Source: Pseudomonas sp. F(2018) (GTDB taxonomy: Bacteria > Pseudomonadota > Gammaproteobacteria > Pseudomonadales > Pseudomonadaceae). Taken from it: a DNA stretch of 64,000 bases. The number at the start of each line of letters is the position of its first letter. The first letter of the stretch is position 1. The position numbers and the translations under genes were made by a program. The notes beneath the pieces are model-generated. The model made no database searches. It saw nothing but the letters and a program-made list of their open reading frames with translations, and was not told the origin of the DNA. The stretch covers positions 248,001 through 312,000 of the forward strand of contig NZ_SCOM01000004.1 in assembly GCF_005508865.1 (NCBI RefSeq), given 5' to 3'. This document shows, piece after piece, positions 35,328-44,826 of the stretch.

Positions 35328-38300
35328 ATGGCCACCACCACCCTCGGCGTGAAACTCGACGACGCCACCCGCGAACGCCTCAAGCAAGCCGCCCAGCAGC
35401 TCGACCGCACGCCGCACTGGCTGATCAAGCAGGCGATCTTCAACTACCTGGAACAGGTGGAAGGTGGTCTGACCCCGGCCGAGCATTCCGGCCTGGCCGC
35501 CGCGGCGGGTGAGGAGTCGGTCGACGCGCTGAGCGAGCAGGGCCTGCAGGTGTTCCTCGATTTCGCCGAGAGCATCCTGCCGCAGTCCGTGCTGCGTGCC
35601 GCCATCACCGGTGCCTATCGTCGTCCGGAGACCGAGGCGCTGCCGATGCTGCTGGAGCAGGCCCGTCTGCCGAAAGAGCAGGCCGAGGCCACCCAGAAGA
35701 TGGCCCTCGGCATCGCCGAGAAACTGCGCAACCAGAAGAACGCCGGCGGCCGCCAGGGCCTGGTGCAGGGCCTGCTGCAGGAGTTCTCCCTGTCGTCCCA
35801 GGAAGGCGTGGCGCTGATGTGCCTGGCCGAGGCGCTGCTGCGCATCCCGGACAAGGCCACCCGCGACGCCCTGATCCGCGACAAGATCGCCAACGGCAAC
35901 TGGAGCCAGCACCTGGGCCAGAGCCCGTCGATGTTCGTCAACGCCGCTTCCTGGGGCCTGCTGATCACCGGCAAGCTGGTCGCTACCCATAACGAGGCCG
36001 GCTTGTCGTCCTCGCTCAACCGCCTGATCGGCAAGAGCGGCGAGCCGGTGATCCGAAAGGGCGTGGACATGGCCATGCGCCTGATGGGCGAGCAGTTCGT
36101 CACCGGCGAGACCATCGGCGAGGCCCTGGCCAACGCCTCCAGTATGGAGAGCAAGGGCTTCCGCTATTCCTACGACATGCTCGGCGAAGCCGCGCTGACC
36201 GAGGAAGACGCCAAGCGTTACCTGGCCTCCTACGAGCAGGCCATCCACGCCATCGGCAAGGCCTCCCACGGCCGCGGCATCTACGAAGGCCCGGGCATCT
36301 CGATCAAGCTCTCCGCGCTGCACCCGCGCTACAGCCGCGCCCAGTACGACCGCGTGATGGACGAGCTGTACCCGATCCTGCTGGGCCTGACCAAGCTGGC
36401 CAAGCAGTACGACATCGGCCTCAACATCGACGCCGAGGAAGCCGACCGTCTGGAAATCTCCCTCGATCTGCTCGAGCGCCTGTGCTTCGCCCCCGAGCTG
36501 GCCGGCTGGAACGGCATCGGCTTCGTCATCCAGGCCTACCAGAAGCGCTGCCCGTACGTGATCGACTACGTCATCGACCTGGCCAAGCGCAGCCGCCACC
36601 GCCTGATGATCCGCCTGGTCAAGGGCGCCTACTGGGACAGCGAGATCAAGCGCGCCCAGGTCGAGGGCCTGGAAGGCTACCCGGTGTACACCCGCAAGCC
36701 GTACACCGACATCTCCTACATCGCCTGCGCACGCAAGCTGCTGGCCGTGCCGGAGGCCATCTACCCGCAGTTCGCTACCCACAACGCCCACTCGCTGTCG
36801 GCCATCTACCAGATCGCCGGGCAGAACTACTACCCGGGCCAGTACGAGTTCCAGTGCCTGCACGGCATGGGCGAGCCGCTGTACGAGCAGGTGGTCGGCA
36901 AGGTCGCCGACGGCAAGTTCAACCGTCCGTGCCGCATCTACGCCCCGGTCGGCAGCCACGAAACGCTGCTGGCCTACCTGGTGCGTCGCCTGCTGGAAAA
37001 CGGCGCCAACACCAGCTTCGTCAACCGCATCGCCGACCAGAGCATCTCGCTGAAGGAGCTGGTGCTGGACCCGGTCGAGCAGGTCGAGCGCATGGCTGCG
37101 CAGGAAGGCACCCTCGGCCTGCCGCACCCGCGCATTCCGCTGCCGCGTGACCTGTACGGCGACGCACGCCTGAACTCCGAAGGCATCGACCTGGCCAACG
37201 AACACCGCCTGGGCTCGCTGAGCTCGGCACTGCTGTCGTCGACCAACACCAGCTACGTCGCCGCGCCGATGCTCGGCGGCGACACGCCGAACCCGGGCCC
37301 GGCCGAGCCGGTGCGCAACCCGGCCGATCACCGCGACCTGGTCGGCCACGTGCACGAGGCCAGCGAAGCCGACGTGAAGAGCGCGATCCTCTGCGCCCAG
37401 GCCAGCGGGCAGATCTGGCAGTCGACCCAGGCTGCCGAGCGCGCCGCCGTGCTGGAGCGCGCCGCCGACCAGATGGAGAGCGAGATCCAGCAGCTGATGG
37501 GCCTGCTGGTGCGCGAGTCCGGCAAGACCTTCGCCAACGCCATTGCCGAAGTGCGCGAGGCGGTGGACTTCCTCCGCTACTACGCCGCCCAGGCCCGTGC
37601 CTTCGGCAACGACAGCCACCGCCCGCTGGGCCCGGTGGTGTGCATCAGCCCGTGGAACTTCCCGCTGGCGATCTTCAGCGGCCAGGTCGCCGCCGCCCTG
37701 GCCGCCGGCAACACCGTGCTGGCCAAGCCGGCCGAGCAGACCCCGCTGATCGCCGCGCAAGCCGTGCGCATCCTGCTGGAGGCCGGTGTACCGCCTGGCG
37801 CCGTGCAGCTGCTGCCGGGCCGTGGTGAGACCGTCGGCGCCCGCCTGGTGGGTGACGAGCGCGTGCGTGGCGTGATGTTCACCGGTTCCACCGAAGTGGC
37901 TGGCATCCTCCAGCGCAACATCGCCGGTCGCCTGGACGCCCAGGGCCGCACCGTACCGCTGATCGCCGAGACCGGCGGCCTCAACGCCATGATCGTCGAC
38001 TCCTCGGCCCTGGCCGAGCAGGTGGTGATCGACGTGGTCAGCTCCGCCTTCGACAGCGCCGGCCAGCGCTGCTCGGCCCTGCGCGTACTGTGCGTGCAGG
38101 ACGACGTGGCCGATCGCGTGATCGAGATGCTCAAGGGCGCCATGGCCGAATACCGCATCGGCTCGCCCGAGCGCCTGTGCACCGACATCGGCCCGGTGAT
38201 CGACGCCGAGGCCAAGGCCGGCATCGAGGCGCACATCGCCGCCATGCGCGAGAAGGGCCGCAAGGTGTTCCAGGCGGCCCGCGCCGATGGCGACGAGATC

Positions 38301-39263
38301 AAGCGCGGCACCTTCGTGCTGCCGACCCTGATCGAGCTCGACAGCTTCGACGAGATGAAGCGCGAGATATTCGGCCCGGTGCTGCACCTGGTGCGCTACC
38401 CGCGCGCCGAGCTGGGCAATCTGCTGCAGCAGATCAACGACAGCGGCTACGGCCTGACCCTCGGCGTGCACACCCGCATCGACGAGACCATCGCCCAGGT
38501 GGTCGACAGCGCCAAGGTCGGCAACCTCTACGTCAACCGCAACATCGTCGGCGCCGTGGTCGGCGTGCAGCCGTTCGGTGGCGAAGGCCTGTCCGGCACC
38601 GGTCCCAAGGCCGGCGGCCCGCTGTACCTGTACCGCCTGCTGTCGACCCGCCCGCAGGACGCCGTGGCTCAGCAGCTCAAGGGCGACAACGTGCATGCCA
38701 TCGGCGCGCCGGCCGAGCTGGCCAAGGCGCGTGCCGCCTTTGCTACCTGGGCGGCCAAGGAAGAGCCGGCCGTGGCCGCGCTGTTCGAGCAGTACGGCGA
38801 GCTGTCGCAGAGCTACACCAGCCATGTGCTGAACGGCCCGACCGGCGAGCGCAACACCTACACCCTGCTGCCACGCGAGCGCGTGCTGTGCCTGGCCGAC
38901 GATCGCGGCGACCTGCTGGCCCAGCTGGCCGCGACCCTGGCGGTCGGTAGCCACGCGCTGCTGCTGGAAGCCCAGCGCGAACTGATCGGCAAGCTGCCCA
39001 AAGAGGTGCAGAAGCGCATCGCCACGGTGGCCGACTGGACCAGCCTGGAAGCCGAGTTCGACGCCATCCTGCACCACGGCGATTCCGACCAGCTGCGTGA
39101 AGTCAGCCAGCAGGCTGCCCAGCGCAAGGGCGCCATCGTCAGCGTGCATGGCCTGAATAAGGGCGAGACCGACATCCCGCTGGAGCGTCTGCTGATCGAA
39201 CACGCGCTGAGCGTGAACACCGCGGCGGCCGGCGGCAACGCCAGCCTGATGACCATCGGCTGA
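35328..39263 (+). CDS. putA: Trifunctional proline utilisation protein PutA
   Basis: 1311 residues. Residues 1-47 are the ribbon-helix-helix repressor (TTTLGVKLDDATRERL). A proline dehydrogenase FAD barrel spans roughly 240-560 (GPGISIKLSALHPRYSRAQ, RLMIRLVKGAYWDSEIKRA). The pyrroline-5-carboxylate (glutamate semialdehyde) dehydrogenase lies at about 640-1110, with GPVVCISPWNFPLAIF, the Glu in IAETGGLNA and catalytic Cys915 in SAGQRCSALR. A C-terminal domain of about 200 residues follows, as in long PutAs. The ATG at 35328 is chosen because the DNA-binding domain starts there. No putP transporter gene is next to it in this window. Confidence 0.95.
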   Translation: MATTTLGVKLDDATRERLKQAAQQLDRTPHWLIKQAIFNYLEQVEGGLTPAEHSGLAAAAGEESVDALSEQGLQVFLDFAESILPQSVLRAAITGAYRRPETEALPMLLEQARLPKEQAEATQKMALGIAEKLRNQKNAGGRQGLVQGLLQEFSLSSQEGVALMCLAEALLRIPDKATRDALIRDKIANGNWSQHLGQSPSMFVNAASWGLLITGKLVATHNEAGLSSSLNRLIGKSGEPVIRKGVDMAMRLMGEQFVTGETIGEALANASSMESKGFRYSYDMLGEAALTEEDAKRYLASYEQAIHAIGKASHGRGIYEGPGISIKLSALHPRYSRAQYDRVMDELYPILLGLTKLAKQYDIGLNIDAEEADRLEISLDLLERLCFAPELAGWNGIGFVIQAYQKRCPYVIDYVIDLAKRSRHRLMIRLVKGAYWDSEIKRAQVEGLEGYPVYTRKPYTDISYIACARKLLAVPEAIYPQFATHNAHSLSAIYQIAGQNYYPGQYEFQCLHGMGEPLYEQVVGKVADGKFNRPCRIYAPVGSHETLLAYLVRRLLENGANTSFVNRIADQSISLKELVLDPVEQVERMAAQEGTLGLPHPRIPLPRDLYGDARLNSEGIDLANEHRLGSLSSALLSSTNTSYVAAPMLGGDTPNPGPAEPVRNPADHRDLVGHVHEASEADVKSAILCAQASGQIWQSTQAAERAAVLERAADQMESEIQQLMGLLVRESGKTFANAIAEVREAVDFLRYYAAQARAFGNDSHRPLGPVVCISPWNFPLAIFSGQVAAALAAGNTVLAKPAEQTPLIAAQAVRILLEAGVPPGAVQLLPGRGETVGARLVGDERVRGVMFTGSTEVAGILQRNIAGRLDAQGRTVPLIAETGGLNAMIVDSSALAEQVVIDVVSSAFDSAGQRCSALRVLCVQDDVADRVIEMLKGAMAEYRIGSPERLCTDIGPVIDAEAKAGIEAHIAAMREKGRKVFQAARADGDEIKRGTFVLPTLIELDSFDEMKREIFGPVLHLVRYPRAELGNLLQQINDSGYGLTLGVHTRIDETIAQVVDSAKVGNLYVNRNIVGAVVGVQPFGGEGLSGTGPKAGGPLYLYRLLSTRPQDAVAQQLKGDNVHAIGAPAELAKARAAFATWAAKEEPAVAALFEQYGELSQSYTSHVLNGPTGERNTYTLLPRERVLCLADDRGDLLAQLAATLAVGSHALLLEAQRELIGKLPKEVQKRIATVADWTSLEAEFDAILHHGDSDQLREVSQQAAQRKGAIVSVHGLNKGETDIPLERLLIEHALSVNTAAAGGNASLMTIG

Positions 39264-39370
39264 GATCAAGGCCCGCGCGCAGCGATGCATGCGGGCTGGA
39301 TGATCGAACAGGTCGCGTCAGAGAAAGCCGGCTGAAAGCTTTCCCTGGCATGCTGCTCCAGAGTTTTGAT

Positions 39371-39550
39371 TGCGGGTGCTTATGGTGCCCGACCCGGCAA
39401 TGGCGGATCGTCGCCCGCGCCACGCGCCGTACACCCTAGTGGGGGCTACCCGCCCGGTACGACGCGTTACTCCCCGAAGCCGGACTCGTTCCGGCACCCG
39501 GTAGGGCCACAAGCCCGGCCACAAAAAAGCCCGGCATCTGCCGGGCTTTT
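39371..39550 (+). ncRNA. Possible structured RNA between putA and the DUF4197 gene
   Basis: The 305-base gap 39264-39568 has no convincing gene, but its second half is rich in consecutive stems on the plus strand: GCGGG near 39372 with CCCGC near 39413, CGCCGTAC near 39425 with GTACGACG near 39458, and GCCGGA with TCCGGC near 39479-39495. It runs into the hairpin at 39525-39550. A 40-codon basic reading frame starting ATGGTGCCCGAC at 39380 also exists but has no ribosome-binding site. It loosely resembles phage C4-type antisense RNAs from memory, unverified. Confidence 0.35.
39523..39550. terminator. Bidirectional terminator between putA and DUF4197 gene
   Basis: AAAAGCCCGGCA (39525-39536), loop TC, TGCCGGGCTTTT (39539-39550), flanked by A and T runs; suits both convergent genes. 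Confidence 0.88.
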
Positions 39551-39568
39551 GCTTTTCAGCTGCTGCGG

Positions 39569-40246
39569 TTACAGCGCGCCAAATACTTTCTTGGCCAGGC
39601 TGGTGGCCGCGCCGGCCGGGTTCTGGCGGATGCTCGCCTCCTGCTCGGCGATCATCTTGAACAGGCCGTTGAGGGCCTGCTCGGTCACGTAGTTCTCGAC
39701 GTTGGCGCTCTTCGCGTCGACCACGCCGAGGGCCGCGGCCTGGCCGGCGAAGCTGTTGTACTGCTGGGCCACGCCGACCTTGTCGGTGGCCTGCTTGACG
39801 ATGGGCAGGAACTTGGCGCGGATCTGTTCGCGGCTGCTCTTGTTCAGGTACTGGGTGGCGGAGTCTTCGCCGCCGGCGAGGATGGCCTTGGCATCGCTCA
39901 CGGTCATCTTCTTCACCGCATCCACCAGGATCGCCTGGGCCTGCGGCACGGCGGCTTCGGCGGCCTTGTTCATGCTCGCCTCCAGCTCTTCCACCTGCTC
40001 GCCCATGCCCATCATCTTCATGGTCTGTGCGGCCTTGCCCAGCTTGCCGGGCAGCTCGATGCGCACCTCGTCGTTATTGCTGAAGCCGCCGGGCTTGCCG
40101 AGCTGTTTCACCGCGACTTGCGCACCCTGGGTCAGCGCATCCTTGAGGCCGCCGCTGGCGTCGCTCTGGCTCAGGTCGGAAAGGGACAGGGCATAGGCGC
40201 CAGCGGACAGCAGCAGGCCGGCGGCGAGAGTGGTGAGGCGGAGCAT
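39569..40246 (-). CDS. DUF4197 domain-containing exported protein
   Basis: 225 residues with a signal peptide (LLLSAGAYA-LS, cleavage near 19) and a fully helical mature part. Segments GLKDALTQGAQVAVKQLG, IELPGKLGKAAQTMK and AVPQAQAILVDAVKKMTVSDAKAIL match DUF4197 as I know it. Probably periplasmic; no function is established. It converges on putA across a shared terminator. Confidence 0.87.
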   Translation of the reverse strand: MLRLTTLAAGLLLSAGAYALSLSDLSQSDASGGLKDALTQGAQVAVKQLGKPGGFSNNDEVRIELPGKLGKAAQTMKMMGMGEQVEELEASMNKAAEAAVPQAQAILVDAVKKMTVSDAKAILAGGEDSATQYLNKSSREQIRAKFLPIVKQATDKVGVAQQYNSFAGQAAALGVVDAKSANVENYVTEQALNGLFKMIAEQEASIRQNPAGAATSLAKKVFGAL

Positions 40247-40394
40247 GGGAGGCTTCCTTACTACGATGAGGTTCCGGCGAGCTTAGCGGAGTGGAGCGGG
40301 GGAGCCAAACCCTGGGGCGCCCGTTCGCGATCTGGCCAGGCGAGCAGGCAATGCCGCCCGGCAGGGCGGCAAGAATATCCGGCCCCGGGCCGAT

Positions 40395-42965
40395 TCACCC
40401 CTTGCCGTGTGCCAGTTGCGAGAGCCGCACGGCCAGTTCGGCGCGGCGGAAGGGTTTGGCGAGCACCTCGAAGCCATGCATCTGCGCCGGCGACAGGTTC
40501 GAGTAGCCGGTGATGATCAGCACCGGCAGGTCTGGGAGGCGCAGGCGCAGTTCCTGGGCCAGCTGGGCGCCGGTCTTGTCCGGCATGATGTGATCGGTGA
40601 CCAGCACGTCGGGCGCCAGCCCCGCGTCGATCAGCTGCAGGGCCGCCGTTGCCGAGGCGGCTTCGATGATCTCGTAGCCCAGATCTTGCAGTTGCAGGCT
40701 GGTGGTCTGGCGAACCATCTCCTCGTCTTCCACCAGCAGTACCCGAGTCGGCCGCGGCGCCAGCGGGGCATCGGTCGGCTCGCTGCCTTCGCCCGTCGCC
40801 GCCCCTTCGGTGATGGGCAGCCAGATGCTGACCTGGGTGCCCAGGCCCGCTTGCGAGGCGATGGCGAGACCGCCGCCGGACTGGGCGGCCAGGCCCTGCA
40901 CCATCGACAGGCCGAGACCGGTGCCCTTGCCCACGCCCTTGGTGGAGAAGAAGGGCTCCGCGCAGCGCCGCAGGGTTTCCTCGTTCATGCCGCTGCCACT
41001 GTCGGCCACTTTGAGGCAGACGTAGCGCCCGGCGGGCAGACCGCTGACCTGGTCGGCCGCGACCTGGTCCAGGGTCGCACTGATCTCCAGCCGGCCACCG
41101 TCACTCATGGCGTCGCGGGCGTTCACCGCCAGGTTGAGAATCGCCAGCTCCAGCTGATGCGGGTCGACCACCACCGCCGGCAGCCGCTCCGGAATCTCGA
41201 CGGTCACCGCGATCATCGGGCCGATCGAGCGCTCCATCAGTTCGCGCATGCCGTTGACCAGGGTCTTCAGCTCTACCGCCTGGGGCTTGAGCGTCTGCCG
41301 GCGGGCGAAGGTCAGCAGGCGTCCGACCAGGATGCGCGCGCGATCCGCGGCCTGCAGCGCGCCGTCGACCAGGTCCCGGGAGCGCTCGTCGTCCAGGCGC
41401 CGGCGGATCAGCTCCAGGGTGCCCATGATCGGTGTCAGCAGATTGTTGAAGTCGTGGGCGATGCCGCCGGTGAGCTGGCCGATGGTCTCCATCTTGCGTG
41501 CTTCGTGCAGCTGCGCAATCGCGGTCTCGCGCTGCGTGACCATCGACGCGACGCGTTCCTCCAGGCCCTCGTTTAGTTCACGCAGCTCGGCCTCGGCGCG
41601 TACCCGGGCGCTGATGTCCATGCACACGCAGAGCACGCCGCTGGCGTTGTGCTGTTCGTCCAGCAGTGGAGTGATCTGGTTCTGCACCCAGACCGGCGTG
41701 CCGTCCGGGCGCGTGTAGCGCCTGATGACCTCGAAGGGCGCGCCGTCATCGCCTTGGGGCTCGCGGCTGGTGAGGTCGTCCGGGTGGATGATGTCCTGCA
41801 TGCGCAACCCGAGCAGAGCCTCGCGCGGCCGGCCGATGATCTCGCAGTAGCGGTCGTTGACTCGGGTGAATTGCCAGTGACGGTCGCACACGGCGATGCC
41901 GGCGCTGGCCTGGTCGAACATTGCCGACAGTTGTGCCGAGCTGGCGCGCAGCGCCGCCTCTGCCCGCGCGTGGCTGATCGAGGCCCAGGCCTGTTGGGCG
42001 GCCTCCTGGGCCAGGCGCAGCTCGTGCTCGGCGAAGACGTGGGGCTGGCGATAGTGGATGACCAGCGTTGCCTCCAGTGCGCCGAGGCGAATGACCGGTA
42101 TGTAGAGGGCGGCGGCCAGATCGAGCTCGGCGCACAGTGCCGCTTCGCCGACACTCAGCCCGGCCTCGCCGGCGATATTGGCGCGGGCTACGGTCTGCCC
42201 GGCGCGCAGCGCCGCCAGCAGGCCGGTGCCGAAGTCCCGGTAGCGGTGCACCCCGGCGGCGGAGCGCACACCCTGTACGTGATCCTGATGCACGACGAAG
42301 CTCACGCCATCGCCATTGTCCTCGCCGTAGAACACGCGTGCGGCGCCCAATGCCTCGCCGAGCCGGCGCAGGACGCTGGCCTCGATCTGCTCCGGTTCGT
42401 GGCTGGCGGGCAACGCCTGGCCGAGGGACAGCAGGAACGCCTGGCGGCGCTCGAACTGCACGCGCTCGGTGGTCTCGGTGACGATGCACAGCACGCCGCC
42501 GACCGTGCCATCGGTCTCGCGCACCGCCGAGTAGGACACGTCGAAGTAGACGGTTTCGCCCTGGCCGTGGCGCTCGATGTAGAAGGGGCGGTCCTTGGCC
42601 GAGAAGGTCTCGCCCGTCTCGCGCACGCCGCGCAGCAGCGGTTCGAGGTCGTCCCAAAGCTCGGTCCAGTTTTCCACGGCCGGACGACCCAGCGCCCGCG
42701 GGTGCTTGGCGCCGATGCTGGGCGCGTAGGCGTCGTTGTACAGGGCGACGAACTGCGGCCCCCAGAACAGCACGATCTGCGCCTTGGCCGGCAGCACGGT
42801 GGCCATCAGGGTCTTGAGGCTGGATGACCAGCCGATGGGTGGTCCCAGGGGCGATTCGCACCAGTCGTGGCTCTGCAGCAAGGCGCCGATGCTTCCGCTA
42901 TCCAGCGGCTGGTCGGAGTGTTCCAGGGGGCCTCGATCGGGGCCGATATAGAAGAGCAGTTCCAT
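40395..42965 (-). CDS. Hybrid sensor histidine kinase (PAS-GAF-PAS-HisKA-HATPase-REC)
   Basis: 856 residues, apparently soluble. An N-terminal PAS-like region (about 25-165, FWGPQFVALYNDAYAPSIGAKHPRALG in pieces) is followed by a GAF-like domain (175-335), a PAS domain (345-470, FDQASAGIAVCDRHWQFTRV), a coiled coil, HisKA with His504 (GGIAHDFNNLL), a Bergerat ATPase (NLAVNARDAM, GSGMNEE, GKGTGLGLSMV) and a receiver with Asp791 (VTDHIMPDKTG). No output regulator gene is adjacent, so the phosphate acceptor is elsewhere. The ATG at 42965 is chosen over a GTG at 43013; neither has a clear ribosome-binding site. Confidence 0.9.
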   Translation of the reverse strand: MELLFYIGPDRGPLEHSDQPLDSGSIGALLQSHDWCESPLGPPIGWSSSLKTLMATVLPAKAQIVLFWGPQFVALYNDAYAPSIGAKHPRALGRPAVENWTELWDDLEPLLRGVRETGETFSAKDRPFYIERHGQGETVYFDVSYSAVRETDGTVGGVLCIVTETTERVQFERRQAFLLSLGQALPASHEPEQIEASVLRRLGEALGAARVFYGEDNGDGVSFVVHQDHVQGVRSAAGVHRYRDFGTGLLAALRAGQTVARANIAGEAGLSVGEAALCAELDLAAALYIPVIRLGALEATLVIHYRQPHVFAEHELRLAQEAAQQAWASISHARAEAALRASSAQLSAMFDQASAGIAVCDRHWQFTRVNDRYCEIIGRPREALLGLRMQDIIHPDDLTSREPQGDDGAPFEVIRRYTRPDGTPVWVQNQITPLLDEQHNASGVLCVCMDISARVRAEAELRELNEGLEERVASMVTQRETAIAQLHEARKMETIGQLTGGIAHDFNNLLTPIMGTLELIRRRLDDERSRDLVDGALQAADRARILVGRLLTFARRQTLKPQAVELKTLVNGMRELMERSIGPMIAVTVEIPERLPAVVVDPHQLELAILNLAVNARDAMSDGGRLEISATLDQVAADQVSGLPAGRYVCLKVADSGSGMNEETLRRCAEPFFSTKGVGKGTGLGLSMVQGLAAQSGGGLAIASQAGLGTQVSIWLPITEGAATGEGSEPTDAPLAPRPTRVLLVEDEEMVRQTTSLQLQDLGYEIIEAASATAALQLIDAGLAPDVLVTDHIMPDKTGAQLAQELRLRLPDLPVLIITGYSNLSPAQMHGFEVLAKPFRRAELAVRLSQLAHGKG

Positions 42966-43247
42966 GTGTTTGCTCAGCAAGGCAGGAGGCTGAACTCGAG
43001 TGAGCCCAGTCACCCACTATGAAAGCAGAGTGGCCTGTTGCGTTCCATCTGGATGAGGCTTTGGATTAGTTGGTGCTGCAATCGCGCCGAGATGAGGAAC
43101 TTCGACACGGGCTCGGAGAGCAGGCCGAGCCGAATGGAGGGCCGGCGCGCTGCTCAGAGGGATTACATGTACGCCTCCGGTGCCGAGCTGTGGGGCGCTA
43201 TCGGCGACATGGGTGGTGGTGCGTCGCTATCCAGAATCACCCAGCCC

Positions 43248-44045
43248 TCAGTGGTCGCCAGTCAGCTCGGCGAGGATTCCCTCGCGCAGCCTTTGCAGCT
43301 CCGGCGAATTGCGTTCGCGTGGATGCGGCAGGTCGACCTTGACCTCGTGGCGGATGCGTCCCGGGCGGGCATCCATGACGATCACGCGATCGCCCAGATA
43401 CAGCGCCTCTTCCACGTCATGGGTGACCATGATCATGGTGCTGCGTTGTTGCACCCAGATGCGTTGCAGTTCGTGCTGCAGGTGCACGCGGGTGAGTGCA
43501 TCGAGGGCGCCGAAGGGCTCGTCGAGCAGCAGCACCTTGGGCCGGGTGATCAGCGCCCGGGCGATGGCGGCGCGCTGGGCCATGCCGCCGGAGAGCTGGT
43601 GCGGGTAGGCCTGCTCGAAACCGTTCAGGCCGACCAAGGCGATGTGCTCGGCCACCCGCTCGGCCTTTTCCTGCTTGCTCAGGCGTTGGTTCCTGAGGGC
43701 CAGGGCGATGTTCTGTTCGACGGTCTTCCAGGGGAATAGGCGGTGGTCCTGGAACACGATGCCGCGGTCTAGGCTGGTGCCCGACACGGACTCGCCATCC
43801 AGCCGGATCTGGCCCTGGTAGTCGTTCTCCAGGCCAACGATCAGTCGCAGCAGCGATGACTTACCGCAACCGCTGGCCCCGACGATGCTGACGAATTCTC
43901 CGGGCAGTACCTGCAGGTCGATGTTGTGCAGCACTGGCAGGGCCTTGCCGTCGATCTGGTAGGCCTTGTTCAGGCCGCGGATCTCCAGCGCGCCGGGCTG
44001 GCGCAGGTCGTTGCCGAGCAGTTGTGGATCGAGAATGGCTGTCAT
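43248..44045 (-). CDS. ABC transporter ATP-binding protein, SsuB/TauB type
   Basis: 265 residues. Walker A is GASGCGKSSLL, the Q-loop FQDHRLFPW, signature QLSGGMAQRAAIARAL and Walker B VLLLDEPFGALD. The D-loop and MVTHDVEEALYLGDRV are typical of sulfonate, taurine and nitrate importers. It is the last gene of a seven-gene minus-strand operon, 4 bases after a permease gene. Its binding protein is probably the one at 55245-56324 in the other operon of the island. Confidence 0.9.
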   Translation of the reverse strand: MTAILDPQLLGNDLRQPGALEIRGLNKAYQIDGKALPVLHNIDLQVLPGEFVSIVGASGCGKSSLLRLIVGLENDYQGQIRLDGESVSGTSLDRGIVFQDHRLFPWKTVEQNIALALRNQRLSKQEKAERVAEHIALVGLNGFEQAYPHQLSGGMAQRAAIARALITRPKVLLLDEPFGALDALTRVHLQHELQRIWVQQRSTMIMVTHDVEEALYLGDRVIVMDARPGRIRHEVKVDLPHPRERNSPELQRLREGILAELTGDH

Positions 44046-44049
44046 GAGG

Positions 44050-44826
44050 TTACCTATCGCGAAGGTTGCGCCAGCGCAGCAGGTGGCGGCTGAGGTGTGT
44101 AAACAGTTGGTTCATGGTGTAGCCAAGCAGGCCGATGCACAGCACGCCGATCACCACGACCTCCATGCGTGATCCGGTCTCGGCGTTCATCATCAGGTTG
44201 CCGAGGCCCATGCCGGTGGAGAGGAAGAGCTCGCAGCCCACCGAGCTGACCCAGGCGAAGGCCAGCGCATGCAGCACACCGTTGGACAGGCTGGGCAGGG
44301 CGCTCGGCAGTTGTACCTGGGTGAACTGCTGCAGCGGCGTCAGGGTGTAGATGCGGCCTACCTCCTGATAGCTCTTCTCGACATGGCTGAAGCCCTCGAA
44401 GCTGTTCAGCACCATGGGGTAGAAGGCGGCCAGGGAAACGATCAGTACCTTGGAGAACTCGCCGCTACCGAACCACAGGGCCAGCAGCGGGATCAGGCCG
44501 AGAATGGGTACCTGGCGCAGCGTGTGGTAGAGCGGCGCGAGCAGGCGTTCGGCGATACGCGAGTGGGCCATCAGCGCGCCCACGGCGAAGCCGGCGAGTA
44601 CGCCATAGAGCAGGCCGAGGCAGGTACGTTCGAGGCTGGCCGCCACGCTCAGCCACAGCTCGCCACTGGCCAGCAGCTCGTCGAGACCTGCGCCGATCTT
44701 GCTCAGCGGCACGAAGGCGTAAGCCTGGCTGGCGCCCTGGCGCGACATGTATTCCCAGGCGGCAATCAGCAGCAGTGGCAGGAGCAGGCCGCGCAATGAC
44801 GCGAGAAAGCGGATCAGAATCTTCAT
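44050..44826 (-). CDS. ABC transporter permease, SsuC type (second subunit)
   Basis: 258 residues with six predicted helices. The EAA coupling loop appears as QEVGRIYTLTPLQQFTQVQLP, where the usual Gly-containing EAA core is partly degenerate. The start ATG overlaps the preceding permease stop by 4 bases. Two different permease genes in tandem imply a heterodimeric channel, unlike the homodimeric SsuC of E. coli. Confidence 0.87.
   Translation of the reverse strand: MKILIRFLASLRGLLLPLLLIAAWEYMSRQGASQAYAFVPLSKIGAGLDELLASGELWLSVAASLERTCLGLLYGVLAGFAVGALMAHSRIAERLLAPLYHTLRQVPILGLIPLLALWFGSGEFSKVLIVSLAAFYPMVLNSFEGFSHVEKSYQEVGRIYTLTPLQQFTQVQLPSALPSLSNGVLHALAFAWVSSVGCELFLSTGMGLGNLMMNAETGSRMEVVVIGVLCIGLLGYTMNQLFTHLSRHLLRWRNLRDR

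Noticed and set aside
39366..39692. A plus-strand reading frame between putA and the DUF4197 gene
   Set aside because: It runs through a perfect terminator hairpin and into the antisense of the DUF4197 gene, has no ribosome-binding site and a composition unlike real genes.
43014..43247. A possible small gene between the hybrid kinase and the ABC ATPase gene
   Set aside because: Only short frames without ribosome-binding sites are present; no terminator or promoter was clear either.
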